A DNA stretch of 64,000 nucleotides from an uncultured Thermoguttaceae bacterium (lineage in GTDB: Bacteria; Planctomycetota; Planctomycetia; Pirellulales; Thermoguttaceae), in NCBI GenBank assembly GCA_938084835.1, contig CALKER010000018.1, positions 108,739-172,738 of the forward strand, given 5' to 3'. Shown here in pieces: positions 46,784 through 56,714 of the stretch (position 1 is the stretch's first letter; each line of letters opens with the position of its first letter). Under the pieces are notes generated by a model. The model worked only from the letters and a program-made list of their open reading frames with translations. It was not told the DNA's origin and ran no database searches. Both the position numbers and the translations under genes were made by a program.

Positions 46784-48811
46784 TTACCTTATAAGACGGC
46801 GGAGTTCGCTCTCTAAAGTTGCCGTCTGAAGATTTCGGCTGACCACCCGTCCTTGTTGGTCCACTAAAATAAGTGTAGGCACGGTAACGATACCCAACTC
46901 GTTAGCTAACGGGCTCTCCAATCCTCCTGGCTCGTAAAGTTGTGGCCAATTAACCTGATATTCTTGCACGAATTGCTGCATCGCCTCCGGGTTGGGATCG
47001 AGGTTGACTCCCACGATGGTAAAGCCATAACGACCGTAGCGTGCTAAAAGATCTTTCAGTGTGGGCAAATCAGCACGACACGGTTCGCACCAACTTGCCC
47101 AGTAGTAAATAAGGGCTACTTTGCCTTGGAGCTGGGCGATGTCGAAAGGCTGTCCCGAAACGGTGGAACCGCGAAGTCGGAGCGGCTGACCGGCAAGCCC
47201 CAGCCGCCGCAGGGCACCGCTGGCTTTTGCCGCTGGTGGAGCATTCGGAAATCGCTCCACTAGGAGCGAATACCACTTCTTTGCTTGCTCCTCATCGCCG
47301 CTTAGCTCGTGCGCTACGGCCAACTGGAAGATCGCTTCGGCACTTTCCGCAAGTTGCCCAAACTCCCTCGCAAATTGTTCCAGTTTTTGTACCCATTCTT
47401 GATGAAGCTTGACATAATCGGTGCCCGGCTGCGTCAGTGCCCGTCCGTATTCACCCATCAGCTGACGATAACGCACATAGGCAATTAAGCCCCTGTGGCC
47501 TTGACTGAGCATCGCCTGATACAACCTTTCCAGCCGCTCTTGAGCCTGGGGGAAAGAGCCCTCCTGGGTGGCAAAACTAAGCTCATCAGCAAGTTGACGA
47601 ATCCACAAGGCTCTTTCCTCGTCGGTTGTTGCCGACTGAGCCAGTCGTTCCAAAAGGTCCGCTTTTTGTTGGTGAAGCGAGGCAACCTGAGCAGGAGTGG
47701 TCGCCGAGGCTAAAGCCTGTTCGACTTTTTCCAGCTGCTCCACGAGCTGCTGCACCTGCTGGCTCGGCCCTTGCGCCGGTGTCGGTGGAGTCTCCGCCGA
47801 ACGTCTCCGGAAGAAAAATCCACTTAATTCCACCGGCGGGGGACTTTCCCCGAGAATTTGCGGGACATCGATCACCTTCCACGTATCTCCCACCGCAATC
47901 AACGTACCCACGAGGATCTGCACGAATTGTTGACCGGCCTCCGCCACAGTCACCACGTTTTCATACACGCGGAGGTCCTGCGTGGATCCGTCCGTCCCAG
48001 CCGGAACAATCCCCGGCCGGCCACCGGCAAACTGCACCCAGCGAGCCCCCTGGGGAAGCGGCGATTGAGAATTGGCCAGGCGACGAAACCCTTCCGCGAT
48101 AGCGCCAAGACGTTGTTCAATTTCCCGGGTCTTTTCCGGCCCAAGGCCCAATGCCTTCAGCTCCGCGGGTGTGAGCACCACCGTCCGAAAGCGGTCTAAA
48201 TCCCTTGTGGCAAGGGCAGCCACAATCTCTGCGGTTACTTCCTCAGCGGAGATCATCTTCCAGAAGTCCACCCGGCCATCTTCGTTGGAATCAACCCCCC
48301 ACTTCGTTCCTGCCGTGTGTAACCACCGATACTGATCCGCCTTACCGTTGAAATTACTATCAATATCTCGATACACCTCGAGGCCATCCTTGAAATAGCA
48401 CCACTGATCCACCATGTTGTCGCCGTTGCTGTCCACAAATTTCCGAAGGATAGTTCCATCCGGTCCTCGTACAACCCAGCCAGCTTGCTTGCCCGATCGG
48501 AAAGACTCCATCGTGCATTGATCGATTTCCTCGGGCGAGGGCGTATCGTATTCCACCTCTTTCTGCACTGGGGCAATTTGAAGTGCCTGACGAACCGAAG
48601 GCGTGGCACGGTTCTGAGGGGCTGCAGCACTGGCGCTTTGTCCTGGCCGCGAGCCAGAGGCTTGACTGCCAGCACCTGCCCCACTGCGACTACCAACCTG
48701 CGCCATGCTTATGGAGACAGCAACACAAGCCAGCACGACGACAAAGGCAGCAACTATGCGGTTTCCACACATGTCTCGATCGCAATTCCTTTGCACCTTG
48801 TTCCTCCCCAT
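46784..48811 (-). CDS. Exported TlpA-type thioredoxin fusion with calcium-binding-like repeats
   Basis: A 675-residue protein. A signal peptide (IVAAFVVVLACVAVSISMAQ) and a low-complexity Ser/Gly/Ala stretch lead to three DxNxDG-type repeats, near residues 127-135 (DSNGDNMVD), 151-159 (DSNFNGKAD) and 174-182 (DSNEDGRVD). These resemble EF-hand or thrombospondin-3 calcium loops. A long helical, Gln/Glu-rich middle with TPR-like units (about 350-530) follows, and a TlpA thioredoxin domain (563-675) has the redox motif WCEPC at 574-578 and cis-Pro in VTVPTLILV. Start may be ATG 48811 or ATG 48772. Probably a periplasmic disulfide reductase or scaffold. Confidence 0.82.
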   Translation of the reverse strand: MGRNKVQRNCDRDMCGNRIVAAFVVVLACVAVSISMAQVGSRSGAGAGSQASGSRPGQSASAAAPQNRATPSVRQALQIAPVQKEVEYDTPSPEEIDQCTMESFRSGKQAGWVVRGPDGTILRKFVDSNGDNMVDQWCYFKDGLEVYRDIDSNFNGKADQYRWLHTAGTKWGVDSNEDGRVDFWKMISAEEVTAEIVAALATRDLDRFRTVVLTPAELKALGLGPEKTREIEQRLGAIAEGFRRLANSQSPLPQGARWVQFAGGRPGIVPAGTDGSTQDLRVYENVVTVAEAGQQFVQILVGTLIAVGDTWKVIDVPQILGESPPPVELSGFFFRRRSAETPPTPAQGPSQQVQQLVEQLEKVEQALASATTPAQVASLHQQKADLLERLAQSATTDEERALWIRQLADELSFATQEGSFPQAQERLERLYQAMLSQGHRGLIAYVRYRQLMGEYGRALTQPGTDYVKLHQEWVQKLEQFAREFGQLAESAEAIFQLAVAHELSGDEEQAKKWYSLLVERFPNAPPAAKASGALRRLGLAGQPLRLRGSTVSGQPFDIAQLQGKVALIYYWASWCEPCRADLPTLKDLLARYGRYGFTIVGVNLDPNPEAMQQFVQEYQVNWPQLYEPGGLESPLANELGIVTVPTLILVDQQGRVVSRNLQTATLESELRRLIR

Positions 48812-50079
48812 GGTCTACCTTGTCAGGGTCAACACCCTTTCACTACAAACTGACTTGTCGAATTCCCAGTCTTCTAAGGTCTTTGCTCCTCGTTCCCGTA
48901 CCGATGGCCACCGTTCCGTCTACTGCAGCCTTCCCGCCCTGAATATCTCATCCGGAAAAGAAGTCAAACCGACCCCCATCAAATCGATCAACAACCTGAT
49001 CCATTGACGGCATAAGGCCTGCCAAAAAACTCCAACGCCCGGGGGCAGACGTTAACCCCGCGTTTTTTAGTGGACTACCCATTAGCAGCAGAATGGTTTG
49101 ACTTGCCCAAATGGTCTCCTACCCCCCTCCAAGTTAGTGGTCTCAATCACCCGCGCTAGGGATCGCAGGGAAAACTTGCAGGCGGATTCACACGCAATAT
49201 CAAACCTCTTCCTTTTTGTCGTTTAGCTCCCACCCGCCCAACGCCCGAGAACGCTTCGTCCGCGAAAAACGCCTCCCTGATGTGGGTGCGAATATCACTT
49301 TAGCGGGGGAAAAAATAGTTCAATAGTAGTGAACACCGACACTTTCGGCACCGGAATGTGGGCCGATCTTGTTGTCGGACGGTTCACGGATCCTACTTAC
49401 CGGAAGCAGCTTAGCTCAAGCGGACTTTCATATTAAACGCCTTACGCTAGCGGAAAACCACCTTCCGCGTTAGCGTCAAACGCTTTTGTTTCTGAAGGAA
49501 GAAACGATTCGAGTGCCCCCAACCCTTGGGCGTCATGCGTCCCTGCAATACCACCGCGAAGCGCACATGGGAACCACCCCGCGCGAGGTAGCTTCCTGCT
49601 ACTCAAAGAAAGAAAATGCCACGGGATGCCAGACCCACCCCTTGCGCGTGGGATTCGCACTCTCCCCCGATGTGGGTACCTGCACACCAGCCACTTTCGG
49701 ATCGTTAGTCAAACGTAGGGGTTAAGATAGGATTCGCTTCGGCGTGGGCAATCTCAGTGGGTTTCCCGAAGGTAATGGGAGCCATTTCGGCCTCTCTGCG
49801 GGCCGGATCACCAGCCCCTCCTCGAGGTCACGAAGCACGGACAATGAGGCGGCACAGCGGATGTCCGCAGTTAAGGGGAAACCCTGAGTTTCCCTTTAAT
49901 TGCCGACTTCAACCGGTTCGCTTCGTCATTAGGCGCTGGCACCCTAGAAGCCCAATGAACCAATATCCAGTATTGACCTCTTACTTTTGGAGCTCAAACT
50001 AGTAGATGCCACTTCCTGCCAATCCCACGAATGCCGATGTCGTTGCCCAGCGGAAATGGAAACAAAAAGGGAGCCGACC
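48812..50079. other. Divergent gene-free region (1.27 kb) rich in hairpins
   Basis: Upstream of both the TlpA-type gene and the FAD oxidoreductase. Hairpins: ACGCTA+GCGGAA / TTCCGC+TAGCGT (49444-49476); GTTTCT/AGAAAC (49488-49505); a bulged stem at 49585-49604; and TTAAGGGGAAAC/GTTTCCCTTTAA (49871-49899). No gene seen. Confidence 0.6.
49871..49899 (+). promoter_or_regulatory. 12-bp hairpin upstream of FAD oxidoreductase gene
   Basis: Arms 49871-49882 and 49888-49899 pair over all 12 positions (one G-T wobble) around the loop CCTGA. It lies 180 bases before the start codon at 50080. It could be an operator, attenuator or part of a leader RNA. Strand is not certain. Confidence 0.45.
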
Positions 50080-52830
50080 ATGATCTGGCGGGCAATTTAT
50101 GCCAATCGCACATTTGTACTCACGGTGGCAGCTTTCGGGTTCGCGGCTCTCCTGGCTAGCTTCCCAGAGTGTAGAGGGCACGAGCTCGCCTCGCCGGCAG
50201 TGGGAGCCATTGTGTGGATTGAGGCTGAACATTTTGGGGAGCGTGGCGGATGGGTGAACGACGCCCAATTTGTGGACCAAATGGGCTCACCTTACCTTTT
50301 GGCGATCGGCCTTAATGGACCGGTAGCCGATGCTGTGACCTCCGTGCAGGTACCCCGGGCTGGTTCCTACCGCTTGTGGGTCCGGTGCCGCGATTGGTGT
50401 GCCGAGCATAGCCCGGGCCGCTTTCAAGTGGTCATTGGGGGAAAGGTTGTAGAGAAAGTCTTTGGCGCAAGTAAACAGGAACAGTGGGTGTGGGAGGATG
50501 GAGGCGAGATTAACCTTTCGGCAGGACCGATCGAAATTCGTCTCCACGATCTGACAGGCCATTATGCGCGATGTGACGCCTTAGTGCTTTCGGCTGATCC
50601 GACCTTCCGCCCTCCAGATGATTTGACGTCTCTGGCTGAGGCGCGGGAGCGTTACGGCGGTGTTAGCCGAGAATGGAAGCACCACGGTCCTTACGACACG
50701 GTGGTGGTGGGAGGTGGGCTTGCGGGGACTTTTGCGGCGGTAGCTTCGGCGCGGTTGGGAGCCAAAACGGTGCTGGTCCAAAATCGGCCGGTGCTTGGCG
50801 GCAATGCTAGCGAGGAGATTTTGGTGGAGCCGCAAGGCGACACCACGCGTGAGCCCCTCGACCCGCGAGAGGGAGGCCTGATCGAAGAAGTCCGCGGACC
50901 GGTGGAAGGATACTCACGCCGCCTGCTTGAGCTGGTGCAAAAGGAGCCACATTTGGATTTATTCCTCCATACTCATGCCACAGGAGTGGAGATGGCCTCA
51001 CCAGCACGCATTGCCGCTGTGAAGGCTCTTGATGTCAACACCGGAGAGCGGCATGTGTTTACTGGGCGCATCTTTATCGATTGCACTGGCGACGGCTCGA
51101 TTGGTGTGTGGGCAGGGGCGGAGTATCGCCACGGCAGGGAGCCCCGCTCCATGTACGGTGAAACGCGAGCTCCGGAAGTGGGGGACTTGCGAACTATGGG
51201 CGGAACCATCCGCTTCGCCAGCCAGCGAATGCCGGCTCCAGAGGGATTCCAAGCACCGCCATGGGCCCGCAAGTTTACCTCCTGCGAGGATTTCAATGTG
51301 GGACGCCACCCCCAACTGAGTTTTGGGGGTTGGCAGTGGGTTATCGAATATGGCGGGATGCTTAATACGTATACCGATGCCGAAGAAATTCGTGACGAAC
51401 TGCTTCGAATTGTTTGGGGTTTATGGGATCACCTCAAGAACCACTGCTCCCAGTTTGCCAACGAGGCTCCCTACTACCGCCTGACTTGGGTAGGACATGT
51501 AGTGGGCAAGCGAGAGTCGCGCCGGCTTATCGGCGACTACGTGATGACCGAACATGACATCGCACGGCAAACCTTGTTCCCCGATCGGGTGGCCTACGGT
51601 GGTTGGGGGATTGATCTCCATCCGCCGGGCGGCTTCTATGATAAAGAACCTCCGGCCGAATTCTCTCATCGGGTTAAGTTTTCGATCCCATTCCGAAGTT
51701 TATACAGCAAGGATATCGAAAACTTGATGATGGCCGGCCGGTGTATTTCCGTCTCGCGGGTGGCCCTGGGAGCCACGCGGGTGATGGTTACCTGCGGCTT
51801 GCAAGGTCAGGCCGTGGGTACCGCAGCAGCTTTGTGTAAACGATATGGTGTCTTTCCTCGACAGCTGGGTCAGCAGTACATCGAGGAACTTCAGCAACAG
51901 CTGCTAAAAGACGGATGTTATCTCATCGATGTTCCCAATAAAGACCCGCGCGATCTTGCTCGACAGGCACGTGAGGTTCGTGCTTCGAGTGTCTCGCCGC
52001 CGATCGAAATCCCCGCTCCAGAAGGTGCGACTATTCACCGAATGGATCACGATCGTGCGGTAATGTTCCACTTCGAAGGCGGACGACTTCAATCGGTGTG
52101 GCTTGCCCTAATCTCCACAAAAGACCAACCGCAGACCCTCGAGGCCACCCTTTGTAAGGCGGAAGTGCTGGGCGCCTTCGAGCCTGCCTCAGTGGTAAGT
52201 AAGACAAAGGCAATCGTGCCACCGCGGTCGGATGACTGGGTGGAATTTCCCTTTAATCTTGAGCTTCCGTCGGGATTTTATTACGTGTGGCTTCCTCGGA
52301 CCGAAGGCCTCCAGTGGCGTTTGTTCGCGGTGGCACCGGAAAATACGGCTCGAGCTTACCGAGGAGCTGGTGGGCGGTGGCAGCTGATGCCAGATTGCTA
52401 CATGTTTCAGCTTTCCAAACCCACAACCCCACCGAAACCGCTGCCTACAAAAGAGCCCGCGCCGGAAACGATGTTCGCTCCTGCCAACGTCCTTAACGGT
52501 TATGCTCGGGCGATCCGCGGCTGGCCCAATTCGTGGCGCCCCCACCCCGAGGCCCAACCGCCACATTGGCTAGAGTTAGTTTTTGGAACACCAGTTACCT
52601 TCGACACGGTTCATATATCCTTCCAAACACACGATTTACGGGCGGATGATTTTCGGCTTGAGGTCCCGCAGGATTCGCGTTGGAAAACTATCGCCGAAGT
52701 CCGTAATAACCGTTCCCGCCGCTGTGTGATCAGCTTCCCAGAGGTGAAGGCCGAGCGGCTACGACTGGTGATCGAAACAGCCAGGCCGGACATGGGCGTT
52801 TGTGAAATCCGTGTCTACGATGAGCCGTAA
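50080..52830 (+). CDS. Secreted FAD-dependent oxidoreductase with carbohydrate-binding-like ends
   Basis: A 916-residue exported protein. The ATG at 50080 has AGGGAG seven bases upstream and precedes a signal peptide (TVAAFGFAALLASFPEC). Residues about 40-175 form a beta-sandwich resembling a CBM (IEAEHFGERGGW, RLWVRCRDW, IEIRLHDLTGHYARCDALVLS). The FAD_oxidored domain starts with TVVVGGGLAGTFAAVASARL (about 207) and continues with VLGGNASEE, DCTGDGSIGVWAGAEYRHG and LMMAGRCISVSRVALG. The last 90 residues resemble a discoidin (F5/8 type C) domain (FDTVHISFQTHDLRADDF, ERLRLVIETARPDMGVCEIR). Likely oxidises polysaccharide-derived sugars outside the cytoplasm; the substrate is unknown. Confidence 0.82.
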   Translation: MIWRAIYANRTFVLTVAAFGFAALLASFPECRGHELASPAVGAIVWIEAEHFGERGGWVNDAQFVDQMGSPYLLAIGLNGPVADAVTSVQVPRAGSYRLWVRCRDWCAEHSPGRFQVVIGGKVVEKVFGASKQEQWVWEDGGEINLSAGPIEIRLHDLTGHYARCDALVLSADPTFRPPDDLTSLAEARERYGGVSREWKHHGPYDTVVVGGGLAGTFAAVASARLGAKTVLVQNRPVLGGNASEEILVEPQGDTTREPLDPREGGLIEEVRGPVEGYSRRLLELVQKEPHLDLFLHTHATGVEMASPARIAAVKALDVNTGERHVFTGRIFIDCTGDGSIGVWAGAEYRHGREPRSMYGETRAPEVGDLRTMGGTIRFASQRMPAPEGFQAPPWARKFTSCEDFNVGRHPQLSFGGWQWVIEYGGMLNTYTDAEEIRDELLRIVWGLWDHLKNHCSQFANEAPYYRLTWVGHVVGKRESRRLIGDYVMTEHDIARQTLFPDRVAYGGWGIDLHPPGGFYDKEPPAEFSHRVKFSIPFRSLYSKDIENLMMAGRCISVSRVALGATRVMVTCGLQGQAVGTAAALCKRYGVFPRQLGQQYIEELQQQLLKDGCYLIDVPNKDPRDLARQAREVRASSVSPPIEIPAPEGATIHRMDHDRAVMFHFEGGRLQSVWLALISTKDQPQTLEATLCKAEVLGAFEPASVVSKTKAIVPPRSDDWVEFPFNLELPSGFYYVWLPRTEGLQWRLFAVAPENTARAYRGAGGRWQLMPDCYMFQLSKPTTPPKPLPTKEPAPETMFAPANVLNGYARAIRGWPNSWRPHPEAQPPHWLELVFGTPVTFDTVHISFQTHDLRADDFRLEVPQDSRWKTIAEVRNNRSRRCVISFPEVKAERLRLVIETARPDMGVCEIRVYDEP

Positions 52831-53301
52831 AGTCCCAACGTTCCACCTTCCAACAATTCCAACAGCTTGAGCGGTGGGATGACAATCTGTTCAGCCCTTA
52901 AGTCGATCAGCACCCCTGTTTAAGCCTCGCGGCAAATCCAAACTTGTTTGATGACTTTTGGATATCCCCACGCTCTCCGCGGTGGGCTATCTGAGGCTTT
53001 TCGAAAATCACCCAAATCAATGCCCGGCTCTATTCCACCGCAGCCAGCAAGTCCATTCGGATGGTTTAATAACCGTCCGAAGATCGCAGCAACATTGGAT
53101 CGGTCGCGTAAGATTTAAGCAAATCGTTGGCCTTAAAAATTGGCCTCATAAAATATCTTGGCTTATGGGACAGCTTTATCTGCAGGCTGTGAGAATTGGG
53201 TGGTAAGCCGGCTACATGGGAAAAACGGAAGTGGCATGGAAGGCTCTTTCGGATAACTTCCCCTAGACGATCTTCCAAAGGAAAGGGAGCAAGACAGTAC
53301 A
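52831..53301. other. Intergenic region, nothing recognised
   Basis: A 471-base spacer between two plus-strand genes. No gene or clear terminator; it should hold the radical SAM gene's promoter. Confidence 0.5.
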
Positions 53302-54501
53302 ATGCAGTCGAAAGGCAGCTCTCCTCAAGCGGCGGGGGCGTCTCGACGACCATATCGCGTGGAGGACTTCCCCACTTCGCCCATGCTGTTTTATTACGAG
53401 GTGACGCAAGCGTGCGATCTGGTGTGCAAGCACTGCCGAGCCTCGGCCCAGCCGTTGCCTCACCCGGAGGAGCTTTCCACAGAAGGGGCTCGGCATCTCT
53501 TGGCTCAGGTTGCGACTTTTCCTCGGGCACCTACGGTAGTGCTAACCGGTGGGGATCCACTCAAAAGGCCCGACATCTACGAACTGATTTCCTTTGGGAC
53601 AAAACTCGGTCTGGAAATGGCGCTGACACCATCGGCAACCCCCCTTGCCACTGGTGAAGCTCTCCGACGGGCAAAAGAGGCGGGAATTTGTGCACTTGGG
53701 ATCAGCCTAGATGGCGCAGATGCAGCCACACATGATTCCTTCCGGGGATGGGAAGGAAGTTTCGAGCGAACGATGCGCATGTTGGCCGATGCCCGCGATC
53801 TGGCACTTCCTGTCCAGGTAAACACTACAATTACGCGCCGCAATTGGCAACAAATCGACGCCATGGCGGAACTTTTGGCCGGACTCGGCATCGCCATGTG
53901 GTCGGTGTTCTTCTTGGTACCCGTCGGTCGAGGGGTCCTCGAAGAGCCAATCTCGCCGGCCGACTACGAGCTTGTATTCGCCCGGCTTTGGTTTCATGCT
54001 CAACACCAACCGTACGCTATAAAAACGACGGAAGCCCCTCACTACCGGCGTTTCGTGCTTCAGCAGGGAGGACACCCGCTCCGACCGGCTCCGGTTTCAC
54101 CCCCGGCTGCCGAAGCAGTCCACACGCAAGCTGCCTCCAGCCCCCCGGTAGCACGGCGGCGGCTCCATCGAGCCCCTCTCGGCGTGACCGATGGCAAAGG
54201 AATCATGTTTGTAAGCCACACAGGGGAAATTTATCCCGCAGGATTTCTGCCCCTATGTTGTGGTCGTTTGCCCCGAGATTCCGTTGTTGACGTCTATCAA
54301 AACCACCCCATTTTCCGGGCCTTGCGTGATCCTGACCAATTTAAGGGCAAATGTGGAATATGCGAATACCGCTATATCTGCGGCGGAAGTAGAGCCAGAG
54401 CCTTTGCAGTGACAGGCGATCCGCTCCAATCGGAACCGGATTGCGTATACCAACCCCGGGGAGACCGACCGCCTTTACGTCCCGAAGACTTGACTTTTTA
54501 G
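53302..54501 (+). CDS. Radical SAM/SPASM protein, heme-biosynthesis-like (TIGR04053 type)
   Basis: A 399-residue iron-sulfur enzyme. The radical SAM triad is CDLVCKHC (Cys38, 42, 45), with LTGGDPLKRPDIYELI as the SAM-binding GGDP motif and GISLDGADAATHDSFRG later. A SPASM-like C-terminus has CGIC, CGG and a final Cys (about 351, 354, 360, 381). FLVPVGRG and the C-terminal pattern fit the TIGR04053 group, near AhbC/AhbD and NirJ, which act on siroheme-derived tetrapyrroles. Here the exact substrate is unknown, since no heme gene is adjacent. A 9-base tandem duplication (54492-54509) spans the stop codon. Confidence 0.85.
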   Translation: MQSKGSSPQAAGASRRPYRVEDFPTSPMLFYYEVTQACDLVCKHCRASAQPLPHPEELSTEGARHLLAQVATFPRAPTVVLTGGDPLKRPDIYELISFGTKLGLEMALTPSATPLATGEALRRAKEAGICALGISLDGADAATHDSFRGWEGSFERTMRMLADARDLALPVQVNTTITRRNWQQIDAMAELLAGLGIAMWSVFFLVPVGRGVLEEPISPADYELVFARLWFHAQHQPYAIKTTEAPHYRRFVLQQGGHPLRPAPVSPPAAEAVHTQAASSPPVARRRLHRAPLGVTDGKGIMFVSHTGEIYPAGFLPLCCGRLPRDSVVDVYQNHPIFRALRDPDQFKGKCGICEYRYICGGSRARAFAVTGDPLQSEPDCVYQPRGDRPPLRPEDLTF

Positions 54502-54509
54502 ACTTTTTA
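54492..54509. repeat. 9-bp tandem duplication across a stop codon
   Basis: GACTTTTTA occurs at 54492-54500 and again at 54501-54509. The radical SAM stop codon (54499-54501) lies at the junction. Confidence 0.9.
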
Positions 54510-54655
54510 AGGTCCTACTCCGCCTGACTTTCGGACCCTTTCGGTTGCTCAGCAGTCGAAAACTACGCCTCGGACTGCCCGAGACAGTTCCCTCCACAAA
54601 GATGGCGCTTTCGTGATCTCAAATAAGAGTGGTATCGACAAACCGAGGAAATGTT

Positions 54656-56383
54656 TCACCAAGCTACGCGAAGGTGAACAACGAGGCGATAAAACTTTTC
54701 GGGCAAGCTCTCGCTTGTCTCGCCTTGTCGTTCCGTAAAGGTAGCTTCGCGCTCGGTGACGGCGTTTTCCCGGAGCTCTACTGTCTCAGTCCCCAGGGGG
54801 CCAGCACGGCGCTGCGCCCTTTGGGCATCAAGCTTTGGAGCCGGGCGTGAAACACCAGCTCCCCCAGGTTGAATTCCCGCGGCTCTTCGGGACAACGCAC
54901 CCACCAAAGATTGAGACTCAGGAGCTGCCGCGCCCTGCGCCGACAACGGGGAGAAGTTCTCCTGGCGGGCAACTTCCCACGCCTTTTCTAAATCCCCCCC
55001 CTTGCGCGCGGCCAGAAGCTGCCGTCGAACACTCTCCGGGATTTCGACGTCCGGGGGAATAACCAGCGTTTCGATCGCCGCCTCACGAGCTGAAGCAGCC
55101 AATCCTTCCAAAAACGGCACAATGGCCGAGAGATTGCCAACCAGCGAGATGGTGCGTTGGATTTGCCCATCAGGCCCACATGCTTCGGAAAAGGGGTGAG
55201 CCTGAGCCCCGGCCCCTTCCTGCGTACGAGACGCCGCTTCTACTTCTGCCGAAGCCTCGTGCGCAAGCTTCGCCGCCGCGAATTCCGCCGGCAATTCCAA
55301 CAATCCCTGGCCTGCCTGAGGCACAGGCACCGATAAGGCACCGACTTCTTGTCCCCATTCGGAGGTTAGGGCCGGGACATTCGGGGAAATATCTTCCTCG
55401 AGGGAATGTTGTTTAACCAAACTCCGTATGGTCCGCGCGATGGACTCGATCTGCTCTTTCGTGCCGGAAAAACAAATCACGAGCAAATGTGGCTCATGAT
55501 GCACCGCATCGCGCAAGGCGCTTTCATCAACAGCTGCTACCTTCCGGGATCGCCGCCAGCGATCCCGCAATTCGATTGGTAAGCCGGCTGTGGGTGGAGG
55601 AACCAACCGATCAACCTCCCCCTCCCGTTGCCCCTGGTTGCCCCCAACGTTTGTTTGCACCCCGGTGGGCCCCGTCAGATCAAAACCCCAAGCGGAGGGT
55701 TCGCTCTTCGGGCGCCCCACGGCGGACTTTTTTTCCCCTTCCGGCAGAGACTCCGGTGGAATTCGACCGGTCAGTAAGTCACCGGCCGGTCCGTCCTGAA
55801 GGATCGGAGGTTCCTGATCCGTCACAAACCCCGATTGGCTTTCGGCAGGCCTGCCGGGCTGGACTTCATCGGCTGGGATCTCTGCAAATGGCGAAGACCG
55901 CTCGGAGCGAAATACAATGGGCTCCCTGCGGGTTCGCTTAAGAACCTCCGGCTGTAAAGGCCAGAAGGCGAGCAAAAGCGCCACGGCCACCGCCGCAAGG
56001 GGCCAGACCCAGGTACGAGGGTTCGAAAGTGGCCGTCGCAAAGCTTGCCACACCTCGGCACCAACCCGCCACGCAACGGGTCCCTCCGCCGATACGCGTT
56101 CGGAAGAGGGCCAGGTACCCCCACTGGGCGGCACTAATGCCCGAGCTTCTCGAGACTTAGTTTCCGCAATTCGACGAATAATCTCTGAGCCAAGATGCTC
56201 CGGCGGAGACATGGCCGGCAGTGACCCAAGGATTCTCCTAAGTGACTTGAGCTCCGCAAAAAGCTGGCGCAGGGACTGATCAGTGGCAAGCCGAGCCTCA
56301 ACTTCTTGCCGCTCGTTATCGTCCACCTGGCCATCCAGGTAGGCACTGACCAGTTCGATATCGCGCTCGGAGTACTGCGTCAT
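54656..56383 (-). CDS. Large anti-sigma factor-like membrane protein
   Basis: A 575-residue protein. The N-terminal 60 residues (IELVSAYLDGQVDDNERQEV, then ARLATDQSLRQLFAELKSLR) match the cytoplasmic sigma-binding helices of planctomycete anti-sigma factors, without the HxxxCxxC zinc site. One transmembrane helix (WVWPLAAVAVALLLAFWPLQ, about 120-142) leads to a long periplasmic part rich in Pro, Glu and Ser. A more ordered region (LLVICFSGTKEQIESIARTI and later alpha/beta segments) may form a sensor. It lies downstream of an ECF sigma gene on the same strand, the likely partner, though separated by 331 bases. ATG at 56383 with a weak ribosome site. Confidence 0.75.
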   Translation of the reverse strand: MTQYSERDIELVSAYLDGQVDDNERQEVEARLATDQSLRQLFAELKSLRRILGSLPAMSPPEHLGSEIIRRIAETKSREARALVPPSGGTWPSSERVSAEGPVAWRVGAEVWQALRRPLSNPRTWVWPLAAVAVALLLAFWPLQPEVLKRTRREPIVFRSERSSPFAEIPADEVQPGRPAESQSGFVTDQEPPILQDGPAGDLLTGRIPPESLPEGEKKSAVGRPKSEPSAWGFDLTGPTGVQTNVGGNQGQREGEVDRLVPPPTAGLPIELRDRWRRSRKVAAVDESALRDAVHHEPHLLVICFSGTKEQIESIARTIRSLVKQHSLEEDISPNVPALTSEWGQEVGALSVPVPQAGQGLLELPAEFAAAKLAHEASAEVEAASRTQEGAGAQAHPFSEACGPDGQIQRTISLVGNLSAIVPFLEGLAASAREAAIETLVIPPDVEIPESVRRQLLAARKGGDLEKAWEVARQENFSPLSAQGAAAPESQSLVGALSRRAAGIQPGGAGVSRPAPKLDAQRAQRRAGPLGTETVELRENAVTEREATFTERQGETSESLPEKFYRLVVHLRVAW

Positions 56384-56714
56384 CGCCGAGCTCTGCCTAT
56401 CTATTCCCGAACCAAACTGTTTTTACCGATCCTCCTTTTCCATGTGCCCGGCCAATCAGTACTCATAAACCATTCGAATTTCCTATCTTCTGCAAAGCTT
56501 CTATTTTAAGACCCGAATTGACCTAGACTGCCAAAAAACCATTGCCAAGATCTAAAATGCTTACCCGCTGGAGACAGATGGTCCGAGCGTGAGATCCGTT
56601 CACAACTCCCCAACAAGCCGACTGGAGTCGCCAAGCCAAAAGTTGCGGTCTCTCCACTGAACCTGCATTTTGGTATTTCAGCCCCCCAGTTTGGCCACAG
56701 CGATAATCTGGAAG
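56384..56714. other. Unusually long sigma/anti-sigma spacer
   Basis: A 331-base gap between the sigma and anti-sigma genes, which usually overlap or abut. I see no gene in it; it may contain a separate promoter for the anti-sigma gene. Confidence 0.5.

Noticed and set aside
49442..49687. Minus-strand frame of 81 codons in the hairpin-rich gap
   Set aside because: Its translation reflects the inverted repeats and has no recognisable feature.
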